A DNA stretch of 64,000 nt from Schistocerca nitens (lineage: Eukaryota; Arthropoda; Insecta; Orthoptera; Acrididae). Position 1 is the stretch's first letter. Each line of letters starts with the position of its first letter. Made by a program: the position numbers and the translations under genes. Where the stretch lies: contig NC_064619.1 of assembly GCF_023898315.1 (NCBI RefSeq), forward strand, positions 346,466,650 through 346,530,649, given 5' to 3'. The notes under the pieces were generated by a model. It was not told the origin of the DNA. It saw only the letters and a list, made by a program, of their open reading frames with translations, and searched no databases. This document shows, in pieces, positions 55,560 through 64,000 of this stretch.

Positions 55560-57290
55560 ATCTCCCAGTACCTACTGCAACCTACATTGGTCGCCCTCTA
55601 CGATTTTTACCCTCCACGCTGCCCTCCAATACTAAATTGGTGATACCTTGATGCCTCAGAACATGTCCTATCAACCGATCCCTTCTTCTAGTCAAGTTGT
55701 GCCAAAAACTCCTCTTATCCCCAATTCTGTTCAATACCTCATCGTTAGTTATGTGATTTACCCATCTAATCTTCAACCTTCTTCTGTAGCACCACAATTC
55801 GAAAGCTTCTATTCTCTTCTTGTGCAAACTATTTATCGTCTACGTTCCACTTCCATACATGGCTACACTCCATACATATACTTTCAGAAACGACTTCCTG
55901 ATACAAATTTCTCTTCTTCAGAAACGCTTTCCTTGCCATTGCCAGTCTACATTTTATATCCTCTCTACTTCGACCATATCAGTTGTTTTTTCTCCTCAAA
56001 TAGCAAAACACATCTACTACTTTAAGTGTCTCATTTAATAATCTAATTCCCTCAACATCACCCGATTTAATTCGACTACATTCCATTATCCTCGTTTTGC
56101 TTTTGTTGATGTTCATCTTATACCCTTCTTTCAAGACACTGTCCATTCCGTTCAACTGCTCTTCCAAGTCCTTTGCTGTCTCTGACAGAATTGCAATGTC
56201 ATCATCAAACCTCAAAGTTTTTATTTCTTCTCCATGGATTTTAATACCTACTCCGAACTTTTCTTTTGTTTCCTTTATTGCTTCCTCAATATACAGATTG
56301 AATAACATCGGGGATAGACTACAACCCTGTCTCACTCCCTTCCCAACCACTGCTTCCCTTTCATGTCCCTCGACTCTTATAATTGCCATCTGGTTTCTGT
56401 AAAAATTGTAAATAGCCTTTCGCTCCCTGTATTTTAACCCTGCCACCTCCAGAATTTGAAAGAGAGTGTTCCAATCAACACTGTCAAAAGCTTTCTCTAA
56501 GTCTACAAATGCTAGAAACGTAGGTTTAGCTTTCCTTAATCTTTCTTCTAAGATAAGTCGTAAGGTCAGTATTGCCTCACGTGTTCCAACATTTCTACGG
56601 AATCCAAATTGATCTTCCCCGAGGTCGGCTTCTACCAGTTTTTACATTCGTCTGTAAAGAATTCGTGTTAGTATTTTTCAACTGTGACTTATTAAACTGA
56701 TAGTTAGGTAATTTTCACATCTGTCAACACCTGTTGTCCTTGGGATTGGAATTATTATATTCTTCTTGAAGTCTGAGGGTATTTCGCCTGTCTCATACAT
56801 CTTCGTCACCGGATGGTAGAGTTTTGTCATGAATGGCTCTCCCAAGGCCGTCAGTAGTTCTAATGGAATGTTGTCTACTCCCGGGGCCTTGTTTCGACTT
56901 AGGTCTTTCAGTGCTCTGTCAAACTCTTCACGCAGTATCGTATCTCCCATTTCATCCTCATCTAAATCCTCTTCCATTTCCATTATATTGTCCTCAAGTA
57001 CATCGCCCTTGTATAAACCCTCTATATACTCCTTCCACCTTTCTGCTTTCCCTTCTTTGCTTAGAACTGGGTTTCCATCTGAGCTCTTAATATTCATACA
57101 AGTGGTTCTCTTTTCTCCAAAGATCTCTAATTTTCCTGCAGGCAGTATCTATCTTACCCCTAGTGAGATAAGCCTCTACATCCTTACATTTGTCCTGTAG
57201 CCAACCCTGCTTAGCCATTTTGTACTTTCTACCGATCTCATTTTCGAGACGTTTGTATTCGTTTTTGCCTGCTTCATTCACTGCATTTTA
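55560..57290 (-). pseudogene. RTE reverse transcriptase, broken
   Basis: N-terminal RT part at 57097-56678 (LSRNKAPGVDNIPLELLTAL, then EIPSDFKKNIIIPI). The core frame at 56446-55979 has KGVRQGCSLSPMLFNLYIEE, then TLRFDDDIAILSE where FADD is expected. The C-terminus at 55827-55582 has IEAFELWCYRRRLKIRWVNH and RDRLIGHVLRHQG. The Ala-to-Asp change sits within the catalytic motif and would by itself probably disable the enzyme. Shifts separate the pieces. Confidence 0.87.
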
Positions 57291-57517
57291 TTATTTTCTC
57301 CTTTCATCAATTACATTGAATATTTCTTCTGTTACCCAAGGATTTCTACTAGCCCTCGTCTTTTTACCTACTTGATCCTCTGCTGACTTCACTATTTCGT
57401 ACCTCAAAGCTACCCCTTCTTCTTCTACTGTATTTCTTTCTCCCATTCCTGTCAATCGTTACCAAATGCTCCCTTTGAACTCTCTACAGCCTCTGGTTCT
57501 GTCAGTTTATCCAGGTC

Positions 57518-58250
57518 TCATCTCCTTAAATTCCCAACTGTTTGCAGTTTCTTCTGTTTTAATCTACAGTTCATAACTAATAGACTGTTGTCAGAGTCCA
57601 CATCTGCCCCTGCCCAGTTTAAAACCTGGTTCCTAAATCTCTGTAATACCATGAAATAATCTATCTGAAACCTTCCAGTATCTCCAGGCCTCTTCCATGT
57701 ACACAACCTTCTTTTATGATTCTTGAACCAAGTGTTAGCTATGATTAAGTTATGCTCTGTGCAAAATGCTACCAGGCGGCTTCCTCTTTCATTACTTAGC
57801 CCCATTGCATATTCACCTACTACGTTTCCTTCTCTTCATTTTCCTACTATCGAATTCCAGTCACCAATGACTATTAAATTTTCGTCTCACTTCACTATCT
57901 GAATAATTTCCTTTATCTCAACATACATTTCATCAATATCTTCGTCATCTGCGGAGCTAGTTGGAATATAAACTTGTACTCATGTTGTTTACATGGTCTT
58001 CGTGTCTATCTTGGCCACAATAATGCATTCACTACGCTGTTTGTAGTAGCTTACCTGGACTCCTATTTTTTTATCCAGTATTAAACCGACTCTTGCATGA
58101 CTCCTATTTGATTTTGTATTTATAACCCTGTATTCACCTGACCAAAAGTCTTGTTCCTCCTACCACCGAACTTCACCTATTCCCACTATATCTAACTTTA
58201 ACCTACCCATTTCCCTTTTTAAATTTTCTAACTTACCTGCCCGATTAAGG
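57518..58250 (-). pseudogene. RTE APE-type endonuclease, broken
   Basis: Readings in order: AGKLENLKREMGRLKLDIVG and IGEVRW near 58240-58170, VIGDWNSIVGK near 57870, then an open frame 57805-57518. That frame has GLSNERGSRLVAFCTEHNLI, TWKRPGDTGRFQIDYFMV and GADVDSDNSLLVM. The last block is where these endonucleases have SDH; here His is Asn, so a catalytic residue is lost. Stops lie between the first pieces. Confidence 0.85.
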
Positions 58251-58695
58251 GATCTGGCATTTCACGCTCCGACCCATAGAACGCCAGTTTTCTTTCTCCT
58301 GATAACAACGTCCTCCTGAGTAGTCCCCACCCGGAGGTCCGAATGGGGGACTATTTTATCTCCAGAATATTTTACCCAAGAGGACGCCATCATCATTTAA
58401 CTATACAGTAAAGCTGCATGCCCTCGGAAAAATTACGGCTGTAGTTTCCCCTTGCTTTCAGCCGTTCGCAATACCAGCACAGCAAGGCCGTTTAGGTTAG
58501 TGTTACAAGACCCGATCAGTCAATCATCCAGACTGTTGCACCTGCATCTACTGAAAAGGCTGCTGCCCCATTTCAGGAACCACATGTTTGTCTGGCCTCG
58601 CAACTGATACCCCTCCGTTGTGGTTGCACCTACGGTACGGCTGTCTGTATTGCTGAGGCACGCAATCTTCCCCACCAACGGCAAGGTCCATAGTT

Positions 58696-59229
58696 CGTGG
58701 AAATAAAAAGAGCGACGTGACATAATCCTCGGGCGTACTAGAGATATTGTCCAGTACATTTATGCAATGCTTCATCGAATTTTCAATGTGGTTTAAATTT
58801 CGATATCGTTCGGGCTTTATTTTCCGAACAGCACTAGTATTTTGAAACCCGAGCAAGACGTTTCTGTCAATTAATTAACAAGAACTCAGACCGTGATCTC
58901 AAGCAAGATCTCGCCTGAAGCGTCTTTAGAAGAAAGCGCTTGTGATATTTTAATAAATTTACTAAGCGCAAGAGAGTCACTTAAAGTTCTGTTTGCTACA
59001 ATGATTGTGGTTACGGTTTATTTCACCCCATTTCTGATCGCACTATTGTTTATGTACTACAGTGGAAATGTTACCTAAGCATTCAGGTAAGACTCCGAAT
59101 TCCTGTTTAATTACCACTGGAACAATTAGGTCACAGCACTGTCTCCTAGTTTCTCACATTTTAATGAAAAATTGTGATATTATGTTGCTCCAGGTACGGT
59201 GTATTATCTGAACAGTATGGACAGAACGA

Positions 59230-59230
<1 letters not shown>
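58696..59230. other. Unassigned sequence
   Basis: No gene recognised. The frame 58893-59078 (+) has a hydrophobic C-terminal half but no family signature. Confidence 0.4.

Positions 59231-59231
<1 letters not shown>

Positions 59232-59288
<57 letters not shown>
59232..59288. repeat. (AT)n microsatellite
   Basis: About 57 bp of uninterrupted AT dinucleotide, just before a SINE-1 copy. Confidence 0.97.
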
Positions 59289-59289
<1 letters not shown>

Positions 59290-59319
59290 TTTTCCTCCTA
59301 CGTTATGAAAGATGAACGA

Positions 59320-59518
59320 AAATGGTTCAAATGGCTCTGAGCACTATGGGACTTAACGTCTGAGGTCATCAGTCCCCTAGAACTTAGAACCACTTAAACC
59401 TAACTAACCTAAGGACATCCTTCATATCCATGCCGGAGGCAGCATTCGAACCTGCGACCGTTGCGGTCGTGCGGTTACAGACTGTAGCGCCTGGAACGGC
59501 TCGGCCACTCCGACCGGC
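59320..59518 (-). mobile_element. SINE-1 copy
   Basis: Full length, minus strand, with perfect 12-bp duplication AAAGATGAACGA at 59308-59319 and 59519-59530. Confidence 0.97.
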
Positions 59519-59530
59519 AAAGATGAACGA

Positions 59531-60927
59531 TTGGCAGTCCAATATGGAAACACGTCAATGTTAACCAGATGGTTATTTAGCATTACATAATTAGTTCAAA
59601 ATTGAAACATGTATCTAACTGCTCTTTGTATTACCATGAACGTGATTAGACAGAGTGACAATGAAACGCTTTTAATAATAAAACATAATTGTGAGTTGAT
59701 AGTATAAACGTTAATTGACTACGTCCCCAATGTAAAGTGTACTTATAAGAAATATTAAGATAAGACAGCATGTAAATGCGCTCTAAATATATAATTTCTA
59801 CAGAAGTACAGAAACGCTAGGACAACGTTGGTATGCACATATAACACGCAGAAATAGTAAAAACCGCATTAATAATAATACTTTAAACGCAGCTCAGATT
59901 TAATAGTTATTTAGTTCCAATATACGACTGTAAATGCTTATCAGTTTTATGGAACTGTGTACACTGTTACGTCATGGAGAAGAAGCCTGTCCTTTGGTGC
60001 ATCAACACTAACTTCCGCTCTGGTTTTGTACCTAACTTTTCATACATTTTCTATTACTGAAAATCAATAATTAGCCAATAAATTTTACAAAATATCGCTC
60101 GCTATCTATCCAATACAATTTTTTCACAATTACTTCACTAAATAGATCAGATAGAATGCACTCACATGAGAATTACAGTTCATTGTAGGAGTCCGTTACA
60201 TATTCAGTTAGAGCAGTTAACTATAAAAATCGAAAAAAACAAATGTATATGTGACGCAAATGTGATGTTACAATCTGACTAAGAAGACTATGTTTTCGCA
60301 AAATACAGTGCATCTTAACTAAGTCGTCTTACCGGCTCCGTAGCCGAAAACATTATTTACTAATTCCGATACACTCGCTAATGTTCAGCACATTACGACT
60401 ATGTTTCCTTCTGTATTTATGTTCGTGATATTTGAAGCTGATAATTAGGACTACACGAACATAAAAGGGCAAATGACCTTAAAAACTTTGATCCTGAAGG
60501 GACAATCTGTACGTCCCTTGAACAGTTCTGCGTCCACGAAAGTAGCGGAAGTTCACAGACACGATGCGCGTGCAGTGTTGTCCCCGTTCAAAGCGAAGCG
60601 GGGCTCAATAGACTGTGGCCCTCGTTGGAAACTCAGGCCACACTGATTCCCTGTGGGCAGCAATGGGTGGCTAGGTGGAATTACGGATACATACGGGGAC
60701 ATGACGGAGGAACGTCAGACGCCCTAAGGGGTAAAAGGTCACGGAAAATAGTTACAGCGAAGAACACGTCATTAGGATAACGAAGGTATTGGCAGTATCT
60801 GCGACTTTGGGCACTATGAGCTCCGGCAGGGCGTCGCGTGAACGACACAGTAGATGAGGAGACGAGTTAGTGACGCAGATTGCAAGATGAAGTAACCATG
60901 TAGACTCTCAAAACAAAGTGGACGAGG
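59531..60927. other. Unassigned sequence
   Basis: AT-rich to about 60500, then GC-richer to 60930. No gene or repeat recognised. Confidence 0.4.
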
Positions 60928-60940
60928 TCAACAGGAACGC

Positions 60941-61134
60941 CGGTCGCTGTCCGAGCGGTTCTAGGCGCTTCAGTGAGGAACCGCGCTGCTGCCACGGTCG
61001 CAGGTTCGAATCCTGCCTGGGGCATGGATGTGTGTGATGTCGTTAGGTTAGTTACATTTAAGTAGTTCTAAGTCAAGGGACTGATGACCTCAGATGTTAA
61101 GTCCCATAGTGCTTAGAGCCCTTTGAACCATTTT
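60941..61134 (+). mobile_element. SINE-1 copy
   Basis: Plus-strand copy flanked by TCAACAGGAACGC (60928-60940) and TCAACAGTAACGC (61135-61147), a 13-bp duplication with one mismatch. Confidence 0.96.
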
Positions 61135-61204
61135 TCAACAGTAACGCGCGTCCCCGCCGCCGAAGCGGCACTGTGCCTCCGTCTACATGGAGAAGCATAA
61201 GAGC

Positions 61205-61480
61205 CGGTTACTGTTGCATCTCTAATAGTTGTTGGATGTCTTTTTCGTCAGGGTTTTGAAGGCTTTCTAGTTGCTTTCTTCGCGGAAATTTATAAAACAT
61301 CTCCATTACTATTTTTCTCCATTGTAGCTGATTCTCGCTACTCTTCCACAAAGCTACATTTCCATGGCCTTTAACTGTTTTCTGTCTGCCATTAAGAACT
61401 GTGAAGGTTTTAACTGTCCAGATTTTACAGCCATGTGGGAGGAAACTGCACACAATATCTTGGCATATTGTTTCCTTTTT
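61205..61480 (-). mobile_element. Possible LINE C-terminal remnant
   Basis: Mixed-frame reading FLPHGCKIWTVKTF and DRKQLKAMEM, then CGRVARISYNGEK, recalls the YG.E.WT...I.A.EM..RR..RIS region after LINE reverse transcriptases. The frame at 61453-61208 is open but not otherwise recognisable. Low confidence. Confidence 0.35.
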
Positions 61481-63410
61481 TTTTCAACACTGTTGGTCCT
61501 CTTTCATTTAAAGCATGTTTTACTGTTGCTTTACTTTTCCGATTCTCGTGTATTATTTGATACACATGATTTGATAAGATCTGTAAATAACAATATTGAT
61601 AATATTCCTGAGTTGTTTTAAATGTAGGTAATACTTTTTGTGTACGTTTTGATTATCCACCATTAGAACAACATTACCCAGAGAAGTCACGCAGAAAATG
61701 GAAATTTAGTCCACTTCAGTTGTAGATATCAAATGGTTTTATATACTCAAAATCATTTCGACGTTGTCTTGCAACATACAAAGGCAAACGTTAGTCTGAT
61801 TTCCTTAGCTGGAAGAAAACTAGAATGTCAATTGCTTCTCTGGCTTCTGTGGTAAACATTACAAAATATTCTACCTGGAGAAACGTAATTCGTATAACTT
61901 GTACCTACGTATTACGAGACTTTTAGCTCCAAACTATACATATAAACTTTTTTTGTGATCGCAGGAGTTTACGAGAATAATCTGTTCATGGATAAAAAAC
62001 TCATATTTTATCAGTGAAATTTTATTTCTATGTGCGTACCAGTGTAATGTACAAGCGATTTAACGTTGCAGGGCCATCCAGAAACGTTATGTAATAAGTA
62101 TGTAGTCAACGGCAGGACTGCAAATGCTGTGATGATGGGTTTTATTTACTTCCTTCGTATCACTGTGTTTCGCTGATCTGTGTCAGAGCTGTTGTGACGA
62201 TAGCTAGAGCGCAAGTTGAGTCTGGTGACGAGAGCCACGTTAAAAGCGGTCATTGTGGCAGTGCACTGAAATACTGTGAGAGGTACGACCGGGCGCTCAA
62301 AGGCAGACCGTGATGAAGAGTAGTGGGGAGGAGTAGCGGGTGGTCCAGTTGCCGGCCCTTTTCGTTTCATTCCGTCGCACGCAATTTATACGTGGACAGC
62401 GGCGAGTGACATTTCCAATTATAGCCGACCGTAATTGCATTGTCGGCGACACGATCTGCCGATATAAATGTCTCCGGGCCGTGAGTTGTTAGCGTATTGG
62501 GAATACGTTACGTGTAAAGCCGCTTCTGCAAGCGACGTAATCATTTGGTCGCGTATAGAGAAAGAGCGAGAGAGGATGGGAAAGAGAGGGTGCAGTTAGG
62601 GGGAGTGGACCTGGTGTGGAGGCGTAAAGTGACGTCAGGTGCTGAGGTGGAGTGTATTTTAGTTTTAGGGAAAAAACATACACAGATGTTCTCGCCACAG
62701 AAGGAGATAAGAAAGATTAAGGTCATATATGATGTAACTTGGATGAAGCCTGGTATCAAGAAGTGGTTGAAACGTCAGTTCCTGTTTTAGATCATCACAT
62801 AACCAAAAAATGGTACTGAATATTAATAATAATCAATTGTGCCTCCGTTATTCTGTCGCAACAAGTGGCTCACATACACATGGAAGAGTCGATCCAACTA
62901 TGAATTCTGTACGTGTTTACAAAGATTTTGTCGGATCCTAAAGACATGTAAAATATTTTGGGATTTGGGTAATAGATTCGGCCATTTAACTTGATATATG
63001 TAATCTTGTGTGAGATAATCGGTCTTCTGTTCCTTAGAAAGTCCTACATTAACTGCATGAAATCTTTATCGCGTTTCCAACACATGTGATGTACACTCTG
63101 AGCGTAGAAGCTTCTATCAGGTTCCGCAGATGAAATATACTATTAGTGCAACGTACGACTAACCAAAAAACTAACATTCTATAACACGGAATGGGAAAAA
63201 GAAATCGTACGTAGACGTCCACTGCTTAAGTTCTTGGTGTCTGGATCTTTAGTGCGGTACATGATGAGAAGCAGTTGTGAAAATGTCAGCATGAACCTAT
63301 GGTCTACATTTGTTATATACTCCTCAAGAAATTAGGGAAACATTATTCGAGGACTGAGTGTGTTACCAAATTATAACTTTATCTTTCACGAATTGAGTAC
63401 ACAACAAAAG
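61481..63410. other. Unassigned sequence (1.9 kb)
   Basis: Mostly AT-rich. About 62340-62640 is GC- and CpG-richer, with GATATAAATG near 62460 and a small inverted repeat GCCGACCG / GTCGGC near 62425-62450. It could be unique non-coding sequence. No coding frame of known type. Confidence 0.35.
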
Positions 63411-64000
63411 ATCATTATGTCGTTGATCGTTTGTATAAAAAGAACTGAAATACTGACAGGTGTCAAAGGCAAGGTTGAAACAAACACTCTCTTGCGTCAT
63501 CTTGGGTTCCTTCTTTGTAATTTTAGAGCTTCATTAACGTGGGTGCTCTCAATGAGCATATATCACTGCCTGACACCTGCGTGGCACGTTCTATGTAAAT
63601 TTAAGGAGGTCACCCTGTGGTAATCGCTCCCATTCTTCAACAACAGCCCATGAGAGTTTTTGGGGAGTCTGTCGTGGAACAGGACGACTTCGAACACGCC
63701 TGTGAAACACGTCCTATATCTGCACAGAGGGGTTTCGGTCGGGACACACCGCCATCAATTCCATTACTCCAATGTTCAGGCTTCGCGAGACATCCCTGCT
63801 GATCACCACCACATAGGCCCTGGCATTAGAAGGAATTCAGGGTGACCACCGTATGCAGCAGCCACCACATGGTCCAAGAGGATCTGTTCGATGTCCTGCG
63901 TGGCGGTAAGGCTGCCATAGACAACGATCAGATCCGTATGGTTGTCAACACTGAAGCCTCCCCACAGCTTCACAGAACCTTGCTAATGTGTCGATTTCCT
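63411..64000 (-). pseudogene. Tc1-like transposase C-terminal part, runs off the edge
   Basis: The minus-strand reading begins at the window edge. It gives VKLWGGFSVDNHTDLIVVYG, then SLTATQDIEQILLDHVVAAA near 63960-63850. This is the WGG.S block and the following region of a Tc1-type catalytic domain. The next block reads FLLMPGPMWW near 63840-63800, where the family has F.LMQDNA-like wording, so the second catalytic Asp is lost. A degraded C-terminus follows to about 63610. The N-terminal half lies beyond the window. Its 3' boundary is uncertain. Confidence 0.7.

Larger units (their letters stand above)
55495..58695 (-). mobile_element. RTE/BovB-like LINE, nearly full length, defective
   Basis: Non-LTR retrotransposon with an apurinic-type endonuclease followed by reverse transcriptase, read right to left. 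The 3' end begins with the tail GATTTGATGCAGCG at 55507. The coding region spans about 58250-55560. The 5' leader (58250-58695) carries wording such as GCTGCTGCCCC and GGTTGCACCTACGG. Protein phrases such as NERGSRLVAFCTEHNLIIAN and TWFKNHKRRL match the RTE/BovB clade. Frameshifts and stops make it non-autonomous. A related relic lies at 32340-34475 and short fragments at 4656 and 54385. Confidence 0.88.

Noticed and set aside
56097-57200. Plus-strand frames of 85-123 codons
   Set aside because: Shadows of the minus-strand RTE reverse transcriptase; their Ser/Pro/Phe-rich composition comes from antisense reading.

Overview
The window reads as a piece of a very large, repeat-rich insect genome. 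The recurring tRNA-like SINE with its fixed GAGCCATTTGAACCATT end, the 5S-rRNA-derived SINE, and the mix of Tc1/mariner, RTE/BovB, CR1 and Penelope-like elements suggest an orthopteran, probably a grasshopper or locust such as Schistocerca. That assignment is inference from remembered repeat families, not from a search. I found no convincing host protein-coding gene, no functional tRNA or rRNA gene, and no bacterial feature such as an operon or CRISPR array. Nearly every open frame is under 150 codons; the longer ones belong to broken transposons.

Layout. 0.4-1.3 kb: decayed mariner (+). 2.7-4.0 kb: large inverted repeat with ~390-bp arms. 4.2-6 kb: a long SINE, an RTE tail and two copies of the commonest SINE. 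7.2-9.0 kb: pogo/Tigger-like transposase pseudogene carrying a perfect 106-bp tandem duplication. 9.3-12.4 kb: two Penelope-like elements joined head to head. 13.6-16.7 kb: LINE relic, then a mariner/Tc1-type element broken by two SINEs and a solo LTR. 18.5-19.9 kb: two LINE 3' ends. 21.7-26.2 kb: deleted mariner, two more solo LTRs and nested SINEs. 28.9-31.8 kb: SINE inside SINE, a MITE, and a Tc1-like element split by a SINE. 32.3-34.5 kb: RTE relic with three later insertions. 35-45 kb: scattered SINEs, a 5S SINE, an inverted-repeat pair and an uncharacterised 1.5-kb repeat. 46.0-50.5 kb: CR1 LINE (-) with recognisable ORF1 and ORF2, split by a near-perfect 468-bp palindrome. 50.9-52.0 kb: complete but defective Tc1-like element. 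54.4-58.7 kb: RTE/BovB-like LINE and SINE composites. 59-64 kb: SINEs, microsatellite, AT-rich sequence, and a Tc1-like transposase running off the right edge.

Nothing here forms a pathway. The shared logic is parasitism: SINEs probably use LINE reverse transcriptases, and elements land in one another, so target-site duplications give a relative order of insertion. The most informative structures are the palindrome in the CR1 element, the head-to-head Penelope pair, the 1.25-kb inverted repeat, the three solo LTRs with perfect 5-bp duplications, and the SINE-in-SINE nests.
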